Shown here: positions 1-6,260 of the stretch, piece by piece
How positions within the stretch are numbered: position 1 is the first letter of the stretch
Layout: each line of letters begins with the position of its first letter
The notes under the pieces: model-generated
What the model was told of the DNA's origin: nothing
Seen by the model: only the letters and a program-made list of their open reading frames with translations
The model's database searches: none
Source: Nitrospira defluvii
GTDB lineage: Bacteria; Nitrospirota; Nitrospiria; Nitrospirales; Nitrospiraceae
Length of the DNA stretch: 6,289 nucleotides
NCBI GenBank assembly: GCA_016199015.1
Contig: JACQHN010000028.1
Coordinates: forward strand, 1-6,289
Direction: 5' to 3'
Made by a program: the position numbers and the translations under genes

Positions 1-1758
1 ATCGTCTATAACGGCGAGATTTTCAATTCACCGGATTTGCGGCGCCAACTGGAACTGCACGACCACCGGTTCGTGACGGCGAATTCCGATACCGAAACGC
101 TGCTCCAGCTGTACGATGAGAAGCAGGAGGATATGCTGGCGGACCTCAACGGCATGTTCGCCTTCGTGTTGCACGACAGGAAGCGAAATCTGTTATTCGG
201 GGCGCGCGACCGGCTGGGCATCAAGCCGTTGTACTATGCCAGGACGCCGGCCGCCTTTGCCTTCGCGTCGGAGTTGAAGAGTCTGCTGACGCTGTCCGGC
301 ATTGCGCGCGATCTCGATCACGCCAGCCTCTCTCACTATCTGACGTTGCGGTTCGTTCCCGGGGCGTCTTCCATGGTGAAGGGTGTTTCCCGCCTTGCGC
401 CGGGGTATTGGTTTCGGTATCAGTTGGGCACAGGACGCCTGGAGACCCATTGTTATTGGCGGCCCGCCTTTGCTCCGCAGGAAGGTCGTTCGGTTGCGGA
501 ATGGAGCGAGATCGTTCGGGCGGAGTTACGGGCTGCCGTGCAGCGCTGGAGCCTCAGCGATGTGCCGATCGGCTGTTCGTTGTCCGGAGGGTTGGATTCT
601 TCCAGCATCGTTGGACTGCTCGCGGAGGCCGGCCATCCGCAACTTAAAACCTACTCGCTCGGGTTTGTCGGAGAAGGCGCCGCCGCGCTCGATGAATTGC
701 CGTTGGCGAGAAAGGTGGCGGAGCGCTGGGGGACCGACCATCATGAGCTGGTCCTGCATCCCGATGATCTGCTCCGTGACTTGCTCAAAATGGTGTGGTA
801 CTTGGATGAGCCGTACGGCGGAGGGCTGCCCTCCTGGTATGTCTTTCAGTTCATGCACCGGGACGTCCAAGTCGGCATGACGGGAGCCGGTGGCGACGAA
901 TTATTCGGAGACTACGGACGTTATATTGGATTGGAGCGACAGATTGCCGGCCGACAGGTAGGAACCGAAGCGCCCCCTGTTCCGGCTTGGATGGAACGCT
1001 GCTGGCCGCTCGTCTCGTCGCTGGTCGATCGCCTTCCGCATGGAGTCGGCGGGTTGCGGTCGAGAGAGCGGTGGCGCAATTGGCCCATGGTCCGCCGAGA
1101 TCCGTTTCGGTGGGACTACGTGCAGGCCTTCTATTATTGTTCCGACGCCATGAAGCGGCGCGACGTGTTGGCGGACTCAGCCGGCGGAGAGCCGGTTCAA
1201 GACACAGTCGAGTTGTTGCGGGACTATTATCGTCAATCGGACAGCGCGCAGCCGAGGGATGCGCTGATGCAGCTGGCGATGCGTACCCAATTACCGGAAG
1301 AGTTTCTCTTCATGACCGATCGGTTTTCCATGGCGCATTCGCTCGAAGCGCGGGTGCCGTTTTTGGACCATGCCTTCGTCGAACTGGTGATGCGGATCCC
1401 ATCGAAGATTCGTACCAAGCCGGGGGATCCCAAATATTTGCTGCGACAGGCGGTGAAAGACCTGCTGCCGAGCGAGCTGCTCCACGCGCCCAAGCGGGGG
1501 TTCGTGATTCCGACGGCACAATGGCTCCGCGGCCCTCTGCGTCCCTTGGCCGAACGGTTATTGGCGCCGAAACGGCTGGCTGATCAAGGGCTCTTCAGAC
1601 CTGAGTTCTATGCGCAGTTTGTCCAGCCCCATTTGGAAGGACAGGCGGATTATCATCCCCAAATCTGGACCGCTCTCATGTTCCAGATTTGGCATAGTCT
1701 GTATATTGAACTGGCCCTTACGGATTGCCCGAGGTTTTCCTGGCAGGACTTGTGTTAG
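1..1758 (+). CDS. Asparagine synthase-like glutamine amidotransferase (5' partial)
   Basis: This is the C-terminal 585 codons of an AsnB-type, glutamine-hydrolysing amidotransferase. The frame is open from base 1, and its first residues, IVYNGEIFN, are the conserved glutaminase motif that lies about 70 residues after the catalytic Cys in this family. The true start and that Cys are therefore upstream; the TTG at 37 is not the start. Residues below are numbered from base 1. The class II glutaminase part continues through RDRLGIKPLYYA (69-80). The synthetase domain has the ATP-binding PP-loop SGGLDSS (195-201), DEPYGGGLPSW (269-279), TGAGGDELFG (294-303), LEARVPFLDH (448-457) and PKRGFVIP (497-504). 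The family normally transfers glutamine-derived ammonia to an AMP-activated carboxylate, aspartate in true AsnB. Members in polysaccharide clusters may amidate sugar acids instead, and the neighbours suggest this, but the substrate is not proven. It ends with TAG, 111 bp before the next gene. Confidence 0.95.
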   Translation: MVYNGEIFNSPDLRRQLELHDHRFVTANSDTETLLQLYDEKQEDMLADLNGMFAFVLHDRKRNLLFGARDRLGIKPLYYARTPAAFAFASELKSLLTLSGIARDLDHASLSHYLTLRFVPGASSMVKGVSRLAPGYWFRYQLGTGRLETHCYWRPAFAPQEGRSVAEWSEIVRAELRAAVQRWSLSDVPIGCSLSGGLDSSSIVGLLAEAGHPQLKTYSLGFVGEGAAALDELPLARKVAERWGTDHHELVLHPDDLLRDLLKMVWYLDEPYGGGLPSWYVFQFMHRDVQVGMTGAGGDELFGDYGRYIGLERQIAGRQVGTEAPPVPAWMERCWPLVSSLVDRLPHGVGGLRSRERWRNWPMVRRDPFRWDYVQAFYYCSDAMKRRDVLADSAGGEPVQDTVELLRDYYRQSDSAQPRDALMQLAMRTQLPEEFLFMTDRFSMAHSLEARVPFLDHAFVELVMRIPSKIRTKPGDPKYLLRQAVKDLLPSELLHAPKRGFVIPTAQWLRGPLRPLAERLLAPKRLADQGLFRPEFYAQFVQPHLEGQADYHPQIWTALMFQIWHSLYIELALTDCPRFSWQDLC

Positions 1759-1869
1759 CAATACTGATAGACCAATCTTGGACATTGAGTCGTTCGATGT
1801 GGATCTGTTTGTTTGATGGAGAAGGGAGCGTTAAGAGTCCATGCGTCGGGAGCACATCCCTGAATTAGT
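1759..1869 (+). other. Intergenic region / leader of the methyltransferase-glycosyltransferase operon
   Basis: This is the only real gap between genes in the window; the later junctions overlap or leave 9 bp. I see no stem-loop followed by a T-run, so no intrinsic terminator, and only a weak -35-like TTGGAC (1778-1783) without a good -10 partner. Purine-rich stretches (about 1818-1828 and 1833-1837) precede an ATG at 1841. That ATG is out of frame with the downstream gene. The methyltransferase frame is closed by a TGA at 1861-1863, so the gene cannot begin further upstream. Whether transcription reads through from the amidotransferase or restarts here cannot be decided by eye. Confidence 0.6.
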
Positions 1870-1879
1870 ATGCGTCGGG
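1841..1879 (+). repeat. 10-bp direct repeat ATGCGTCGGG (two copies, 29 bp period)
   Basis: ATGCGTCGGG occurs at 1841-1850 and again at 1870-1879, and each copy begins with a potential start codon. Similarity does not continue beyond 10 bases, apart from the G-rich context of the second copy. It may be the trace of a short duplication or slippage event that doubled the start region, or it may be chance. Confidence 0.6.
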
Positions 1880-1903
1880 GGGGGCCACACAAACTGGATT
1901 TGA
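1841..1903 (+). CDS. Possible 20-codon leader ORF, coupled to the methyltransferase
   Basis: An ATG at 1841 opens a 20-codon frame ending in TGA at 1901-1903. The last base of that stop is the first base of an in-frame methyltransferase ATG at 1903 (TGATG), an arrangement typical of translational re-initiation. Purine-rich AAGGGAG lies 12 bases upstream and AAGAG about 4 bases upstream of 1841. That is better ribosome-binding context than either methyltransferase ATG has. The peptide has no recognisable motif and no amino-acid run of an attenuator type. It also runs through the G8 tract, so a one-base length change there would alter which frame it feeds. It could equally be a chance ORF. Confidence 0.2.
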   Translation: MRREHIPELVCVGGGHTNWI

Positions 1904-2844
1904 TGGAGGGCGCGGTTCAAGATCAGGGAGAGATCAAAACCGGAGAGTTAGTCTGCTCGGCTGACTGTCCGCCTGTGCCGATCCGCAGGTTTGTGCCTCG
2001 ATTTGTTCCGAACAGCGACTATTTCGCAAGCTTCGGCGAGCAGTGGAATCGTTTCCGCCGAACGCAGATCGATAAGTTCAATGGAACGACCTTGTCAAAG
2101 GAGCGATTTTACAGCGGGACGGGATGGTCGCCCGCCGAACTCAAAGGCGCCAAGATTCTGGAGACAGGGTGCGGTGCCGGACGGTTTACTCAGATCATGC
2201 TGGATGCCGGTGCGCACGTATACTCAGTCGACCTCAGCTCCGCCGTCGACGCCTGTATGGCCAACAATGGGCCTCGTGGGAACTTGTGCGTCGTCCAGGC
2301 CGATCTCTGTCGGATTCCCTTTCGGCACCATTCGTTCGACAAGGTGTTCTGTTACGGGGTCTTACAGCATACGCCTGATCCGCGTGACTCCTGCATGAGT
2401 CTGGTGCCATTTTTGAAACCGGGCGGTGACCTCGCTATTGATGTCTACCTGAAGGGGGGGGCGTTGGAGCCATATAAGAGTAAGTATCTGTATCGGCCCC
2501 TTACGACACGAATGCCTCGTCGCCTGCTGTTTCGATTTCTACAGTGGTACATCCCTAAATGGCTTCCGGTTGATACCTTCATCAAGCGTCTTCCGGTCGT
2601 GGGCCGGTTGCTGAGCATGGTGATTCCGTGCTGGAATTACAGGTACCTGCCGTTGTCTCAACAGCAACGGGTCGAGTGGGGAATCCTCGACACCTTTGAT
2701 GCCTTGGCCCCGGCCTATGATTACCCGCAGACTCCCGAGTCGGTCACCGAATGGTTCACGAGTGCCGGCTTGATCGATGTTCGAGTGAGACTGGGTGGCA
2801 ACGGCGTGCTGGGAAACGGAAAGGCGCGGCCCTTGACAGTCTGA
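1870..2844 (+). CDS. Class I SAM-dependent methyltransferase
   Basis: This 324-residue protein has a Rossmann-type methyltransferase domain. Motif I is ILETGCGAGRF (96-106), with the ribose-binding acidic residue in VYSVDLSS (D121). A later core motif, FDKVFCYGVLQHTPDP (156-171), is followed by FLKPGGDLAIDVY. The stretch PRFVPNSDYFASFGEQW (43-59) before the domain is typical of methyltransferases in polysaccharide clusters. About 110 residues follow the core, including a basic, aromatic and hydrophobic stretch (218-258) and the segment DTFDALAPAYDYPQ (274-287). The likely role is methylation of a sugar or glycan intermediate in the cytoplasm or at the inner membrane face; the acceptor is unknown. 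The start is uncertain. ATG 1870 gives the longest frame but has no Shine-Dalgarno sequence. ATG 1903 (Met12) overlaps the stop of a small upstream ORF and loses no conserved sequence. Two G8 runs lie within the gene. Confidence 0.9.
   Translation: MRRGGPHKLDLMEGAVQDQGEIKTGELVCSADCPPVPIRRFVPRFVPNSDYFASFGEQWNRFRRTQIDKFNGTTLSKERFYSGTGWSPAELKGAKILETGCGAGRFTQIMLDAGAHVYSVDLSSAVDACMANNGPRGNLCVVQADLCRIPFRHHSFDKVFCYGVLQHTPDPRDSCMSLVPFLKPGGDLAIDVYLKGGALEPYKSKYLYRPLTTRMPRRLLFRFLQWYIPKWLPVDTFIKRLPVVGRLLSMVIPCWNYRYLPLSQQQRVEWGILDTFDALAPAYDYPQTPESVTEWFTSAGLIDVRVRLGGNGVLGNGKARPLTV
1877..1884 (+). repeat. G8 homopolymer near the start of the methyltransferase
   Basis: Eight consecutive G residues cover codons 3 to 5 of the frame starting at 1870. 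As read, G8 keeps ATG 1870 in frame. A ninth G would put that ATG out of frame and instead join the ATG at 1841 to the methyltransferase frame. A start at 1903 would be unaffected. Runs of this kind are known slippage-prone sites in phase-variable surface genes. They are also common sites of sequencing error. Confidence 0.9.
2454..2461 (+). repeat. Second G8 homopolymer, inside the methyltransferase
   Basis: Eight consecutive G residues encode part of Lys-Gly-Gly-Ala (codons 195-198), just after the methyltransferase core. Gaining one G would bring a TAA at 2475-2477 into frame. Losing one would lead to a TGA at 2612-2614. Either change would remove the C-terminal third of the protein. The other G runs I noticed in the window are G5 or shorter. 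Confidence 0.9.
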
Positions 2845-2848
2845 GGGA
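2843..2848 (+). promoter_or_regulatory. Ribosome binding site for the glycosyltransferase at 2854
   Basis: GAGGGA overlaps the TGA of the preceding methyltransferase and sits 5 bases before the ATG at 2854. This fixes that start and favours coupled translation of the two genes. Confidence 0.7.
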
Positions 2849-2853
2849 CCGAC

Positions 2854-4089
2854 ATGAACATTCTTCATCTCAGCACCGAATACAACCTGGGCGGGTCTGG
2901 CCGGGCGGCGTACCGAATTCATTCAAGTCTTTTGCGGCAGGGCCATATCTCGCGAATGCTCGTGTCCAGTCCGGTGCAGGGAGCGCCCGATACCGGTCCG
3001 ATCTGGGGAACGCTGCCATGGCGGGCGGTGGATTGGATCGCGCGCCGGACCACCGATGCGTTGAGTCTCCAGTATCTCTTCTTGCCTTCTTCCTGGAAGT
3101 TGCTGCGGCATCCCTGGTTTCTGGCGGCGGACGTGGTCCAGCTCTACAACACGCACGGAGGATATTTCAGCCATTCCGTGCTGGGCGTCGCCAGCCGGCG
3201 TAAGCCGTTCGTCTGGCGATTGTCCGACATGTGGCCGTTGACCGGCCATTGCTGTTATTCCTATGAGTGCGATCGGTGGACGACCGGCTGTGGTTCGTGC
3301 CCGCTGCTGAATGACGATCCGGCCTTGAAGACAGACCGAACGGCGCTGCTGTGGCGAACGAAGCAGCGCATTTATGCTCGTGCGAACGTGACCCTTGTCG
3401 CTCCCTCACAATGGATCGCCGGCCTTGCCAAACAGAGCCCGCTTGTAGGGCATTGGCCGGTGGAGATGATTCCGAACGGCCTGGACTTGAGTGTGTTTCG
3501 ACCGATCAGCCGGGCGGCTGCGCGGGAAGTCTTGGGACTGCCGCAGGCTGAGCAGGTGGTCTTGTTCAGTTCGGTGGAAACCCAAGCCTATCGAAAGGGC
3601 GGAACGTTCGTGACCGAGGCCGTGAATATGCTCAAGGGAAAGACGCGCAAACCCTTTCGCCTCTTGGTGGCCGGCAACCGCGCGCGAGAATGGGAGACGG
3701 CCGTGAGCGTTCCCGTCACAGCCATCGATATCGTGAAGGACGATTACCTGCTGGCCGCTGTGTATTCGGCGGCGGATGTGTTTGTCCACCCCGCATTGGC
3801 CGATAACCTGCCGAACGGTGTGCTGGAAAGCCTGGCCTGCGGTACACCGGTAGTCGCGTTCGATGTGGGCGGAGTCGGAGAAGCCGTGCGCCCGATGGAG
3901 ACGGGGTATCTCGCACGTTGCAAGGATGCGCGCGATCTCGCTCAGGGGATTGCCTGCCTGCTGGACGACCCGGATCTTCGGCGGCGGTTGGGCATCCGTT
4001 GCCGCGAAATTGCAGAGGCCGAGTATGACATGGGCCTGCAGGCGGAGCGGTTCGAGGACCTGTACCAGAGCCTGATCCATGCCAGATAA
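2854..4089 (+). CDS. GT4-family glycosyltransferase (WcaC-like type)
   Basis: This 411-residue GT-B fold retaining-type glycosyltransferase would move a sugar from a nucleotide donor to a glycan acceptor on the cytoplasmic side of the membrane. The N-terminal domain starts with MNILHLSTEYNLGGSGRAAY, with the glycine loop usual for acceptor-side folding. SDMWPLTGHCCYSYECDRW (124-142) and CGSCP (146-150) form a cysteine cluster (C133, C134, C139, C146, C149) seen in WcaC-like enzymes. IPNGLD (206-211) marks the start of the C-terminal donor domain. HPALADNLPNGVLES (312-326) corresponds to the E-X7-E motif, with Asp317 at the first position and Glu325 at the second, followed by ACGTPVVAF. The start is supported by a GAGGGA site 5 bases upstream. 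The gap to the previous gene is 9 bp, and the 3' end overlaps the next gene by 11 bp. Donor and acceptor cannot be named. Confidence 0.93.
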   Translation: MNILHLSTEYNLGGSGRAAYRIHSSLLRQGHISRMLVSSPVQGAPDTGPIWGTLPWRAVDWIARRTTDALSLQYLFLPSSWKLLRHPWFLAADVVQLYNTHGGYFSHSVLGVASRRKPFVWRLSDMWPLTGHCCYSYECDRWTTGCGSCPLLNDDPALKTDRTALLWRTKQRIYARANVTLVAPSQWIAGLAKQSPLVGHWPVEMIPNGLDLSVFRPISRAAAREVLGLPQAEQVVLFSSVETQAYRKGGTFVTEAVNMLKGKTRKPFRLLVAGNRAREWETAVSVPVTAIDIVKDDYLLAAVYSAADVFVHPALADNLPNGVLESLACGTPVVAFDVGGVGEAVRPMETGYLARCKDARDLAQGIACLLDDPDLRRRLGIRCREIAEAEYDMGLQAERFEDLYQSLIHAR

Positions 4090-4948
4090 CCTTTCATCCG
4101 ACGAACAGGTGATGGTTGAGAAGGCGCCGAGCGTGAGTTTTCCGGAGACCTCGTATGGGATCGTGAAGCGGCTGGAGACCATTGAAGCCTGGACGGCTGC
4201 GGTCGCGAAGCGTCTGGGGAAAACCTCGCTCTCGATTCTCGACTACGGCTGTGGCACCGGCGATCATGTGACGTATCCATTGGCCTGCCGAGGCCATTGC
4301 GTGCTGGGCGTGGACATGCATGAGCAGTCCGTTCATGAAGCTCAACGAAGATATCGGTTGCCGAACCTCGTGTTTCGAACGGGTCATCTTGAATCGCTGA
4401 TCCAAGAAGGTCTCAGTTTCGATCTGATAATTTGTTCGGAAGTCTTGGAACATCTCCATCGGCCGCAGGACTGTCTCAGCATCATGCGGCAACTTCTGAA
4501 GTCGAAAGGGGCGCTTATTATCACCACACCCAACGGCTATGGGTCGTATGAAATGTTCTGCCGACTTCAGCGGGGTTTGACTAAAATCGGAGTCGATCAG
4601 ATTGCTCGCCGTGTGGTCCATGCCTGGCGCCGGGTCAGAGCCCGATCCATTGAAGAAGCCACGCCGGTCTTAACCGGCCAGATGGGATTCTTGAATTTCG
4701 AGTCCGGCCATGTGCAATTTTTCCGCGTGCGGCGCCTCATGCATTTGTTCGATGCCGGCGGATTTCGCGTGACGGAGCGGCGGGCTAGAACCTTCTTGTG
4801 TGGGCCGTACATTGATGTCGTGCTTCGACTGCCGCCGTTTCGCCAGGCGCTGTATAGGTTCAACAATCGGCTCGCCGATCTGTTGCCGTTCGCCTGGTCC
4901 GCTGATTGGATGTTTCTGCTCGAACCCGGTGAAAAGAGCGCTGTCTGA
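4079..4948 (+). CDS. Class I SAM-dependent methyltransferase
   Basis: This is a 289-residue methyltransferase of the Methyltransf_11/23/25 style. The SAM-binding motif I is ILDYGCGTGD (53-62). The acidic residue that would bind the SAM ribose is Asp79 in LGVDMHE. The core motif FDLIICSEVLEHLHRP begins at 114, and IITTPNGYG (148-156) ends the core. A basic helical insert (about 165-195) follows, then SGHVQFFRVRRLMHLFDAGGF, a common late element of this family. The predicted role is methylation of a sugar or glycan intermediate; the acceptor is unknown. The protein has no obvious similarity to the other methyltransferase here beyond the shared fold motifs. The ATG lies inside the last codons of the glycosyltransferase (11-bp overlap) and has only a weak AGAG upstream, so translation is probably coupled. 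Met12 at 4112 is a possible later start. The TGA overlaps the next ATG. Confidence 0.92.
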   Translation: MPDNLSSDEQVMVEKAPSVSFPETSYGIVKRLETIEAWTAAVAKRLGKTSLSILDYGCGTGDHVTYPLACRGHCVLGVDMHEQSVHEAQRRYRLPNLVFRTGHLESLIQEGLSFDLIICSEVLEHLHRPQDCLSIMRQLLKSKGALIITTPNGYGSYEMFCRLQRGLTKIGVDQIARRVVHAWRRVRARSIEEATPVLTGQMGFLNFESGHVQFFRVRRLMHLFDAGGFRVTERRARTFLCGPYIDVVLRLPPFRQALYRFNNRLADLLPFAWSADWMFLLEPGEKSAV

Positions 4949-6255
4949 TGCACGACTATCCTCGCATTTTGGTGGTGACGGGAAACAATTTCAATCTCGT
5001 GACCGGCGGAGGCATCACCTTGACCAATCTGTTCCGCGGGTGGCCGGCCGATCGCATCGCCAATCTGCATGACGATGCCACTCCGGTGGATCGGACTGTC
5101 TGCCGAAACTTTTATCGTCTGACGGAAAAGGAAATTCGCTGGGTCTGGCCCTTCTCTCTGGCCAGAAGTTCGTACGGGCACTTCAAACGTCTCTCCGGGG
5201 GTATGCCTGGCTCAGCCGGTGCGCAGGGCGTATCTGCCGGCACATCCTCGATTGAGATCGCGAGACGGGTCATCGGCGACAGCGTCCCCAAGCGTGCCTG
5301 TCTCACGGGAGGCCTCACGGCGTGGGTGGATGAATTCCGCCCCATGCTGTTGTATGGATTTCTTGGGTCTCTGGAACAAGTGGATCTGACGCGTCAACTC
5401 GCAAGACGATGGGCGATTCCGCTGGTGGTGCATATGATGGATGACTGGCCCGCTGTGCTGCATACCGGCGGTCTTTTGGGGCCAGTGATTGGACCGATTC
5501 TGCGTCGAGAATTGAAGGCGACTCTCGGTGAAGCCGCGGCCAGGTTCGCCATCTGCGAGCAGATGTGTGAGGAATATCAACAGCGCTATGGCCATCCGTT
5601 TCTGCCGTTTCAGAACGCCCTCGATGTGGAGCGGTGGTTGCCGTATGCGCGAACTAATTGGAAAGCGGGGACTCCATTTGTCCTGCGCTACGTGGGGTCT
5701 ATCGTGCCGGACGGGCAGCGGGAGAGTCTCAGAGATCTCGCCCGGGCGATTACAAAGTTGTCGGCTGAAGGCACCGACGTGCAATTGTGGATTCATTCGC
5801 CACCGCAAGAAGCCGCCTATTTGCGCGAACTGTCCTCTCACGCCGTCCGGATCGAAGGCCCGCCGGATCCGAACTCGATCGCGGCACTCCTTGCGGGAAC
5901 GGATGTGCTGGTCTTGCCCTACAACTTCGATGCGCGAAGTGCCCGTTATATCCGGCTGTCACTTCCGACGAAGGCGCCGGCCTATATGATTTCAGGAACT
6001 CCGATTCTGGTGTATGCTCCCGGCGACGTGGCGACCGCGCGATATGCGACGCGTGAGGGCTGGGGATATGTCGTGGCTTCTCGAGGGGAGGAACATTTAA
6101 TCTTAGCTGTGCGAACCTTGATGCAGAACGAATCGCTTCGCGAGCAGCTCGGCCGGCGGGCCCAGCAGGTCGCCCTGGCGCGGCATGATGCATCGGTGGT
6201 CCGGTCGGCCTTTTGGACGGCGCTCTGCGAGGCGTCCCGGAGGAGAGGTATCTAG
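4948..6255 (+). CDS. GT-B fold glycosyltransferase
   Basis: This 435-residue protein resembles glycosyltransferases of exopolysaccharide loci. RILVVTGNNFNLVTGGGITL (6-25) has the first strand and glycine loop of the acceptor domain. HMMDDWP (162-168) is typical of this group, and LPFQNALDVERW precedes the linker. The donor domain begins at LRYVGSIVPDGQRESL (from about 246), with VLVLPYNF and LSLPTKAPAYMISGTPILVY (337-356) in the donor-binding region. The second motif matches the P-(S/T)-K...Y..(S/A)G.P pattern; I do not see a standard E-X7-E motif. A Gly/Ala/Ser-rich stretch at about 88-107 looks like a flexible loop. The ATG shares a base with the preceding TGA (TGATG), and GAAAAGAG lies 9 bases upstream, indicating coupled translation. 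The product would add a sugar to the glycan at the inner membrane. Sugar and linkage are unknown. Confidence 0.87.
   Translation: MHDYPRILVVTGNNFNLVTGGGITLTNLFRGWPADRIANLHDDATPVDRTVCRNFYRLTEKEIRWVWPFSLARSSYGHFKRLSGGMPGSAGAQGVSAGTSSIEIARRVIGDSVPKRACLTGGLTAWVDEFRPMLLYGFLGSLEQVDLTRQLARRWAIPLVVHMMDDWPAVLHTGGLLGPVIGPILRRELKATLGEAAARFAICEQMCEEYQQRYGHPFLPFQNALDVERWLPYARTNWKAGTPFVLRYVGSIVPDGQRESLRDLARAITKLSAEGTDVQLWIHSPPQEAAYLRELSSHAVRIEGPPDPNSIAALLAGTDVLVLPYNFDARSARYIRLSLPTKAPAYMISGTPILVYAPGDVATARYATREGWGYVVASRGEEHLILAVRTLMQNESLREQLGRRAQQVALARHDASVVRSAFWTALCEASRRRGI
6239..6248 (+). promoter_or_regulatory. Strong Shine-Dalgarno sequence at the 3' end of the glycosyltransferase
   Basis: GGAGGAGAGG lies in the final codons of the glycosyltransferase, which read Arg-Arg-Arg-Gly-Ile using AGG and AGA. 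It is 12 bases before an ATG at 6261 and 20 bases before an ATG at 6269. It is the best anti-Shine-Dalgarno match that I noticed in the window and implies that another gene follows. Confidence 0.55.
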
Positions 6256-6260
6256 CCCGC

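Noticed and set aside
987..1583. 198-codon + strand frame inside the amidotransferase
   Set aside because: It is in a different frame from the conserved LEARVPFLDH and PKRGFVIP motifs and is rich in Arg/Ala/Gly, as shadow frames are.
1772..1781. Small inverted repeat CCAATCTTGG after the amidotransferase
   Set aside because: A four-base stem with a two-base loop and no following T-run is too weak to be a terminator.
1778..1806. Promoter-like TTGGAC upstream of the methyltransferase
   Set aside because: No acceptable -10 hexamer lies 16-18 bases downstream, so a promoter cannot be supported by eye.
1816..1863. 15-codon frame beginning at ATG 1816, in frame with the methyltransferase
   Set aside because: It ends at the TGA at 1861-1863 before the methyltransferase ATG and has no clear ribosome site, so it is neither an N-terminal extension nor a credible gene.
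3406..4182. Long open frame on the minus strand (258 codons)
   Set aside because: It lies opposite a well-supported glycosyltransferase, has no recognisable domain, and is expected from GC-rich third positions on the coding strand.
4094..5181. Two overlapping minus-strand frames opposite the second methyltransferase
   Set aside because: They show no family resemblance, and the SAM-binding motifs are on the + strand.
5212..5841. Minus-strand open frame (209 codons) opposite the second glycosyltransferase
   Set aside because: It has no motif and a composition typical of antisense shadow frames. The + strand frame carries clear glycosyltransferase motifs.
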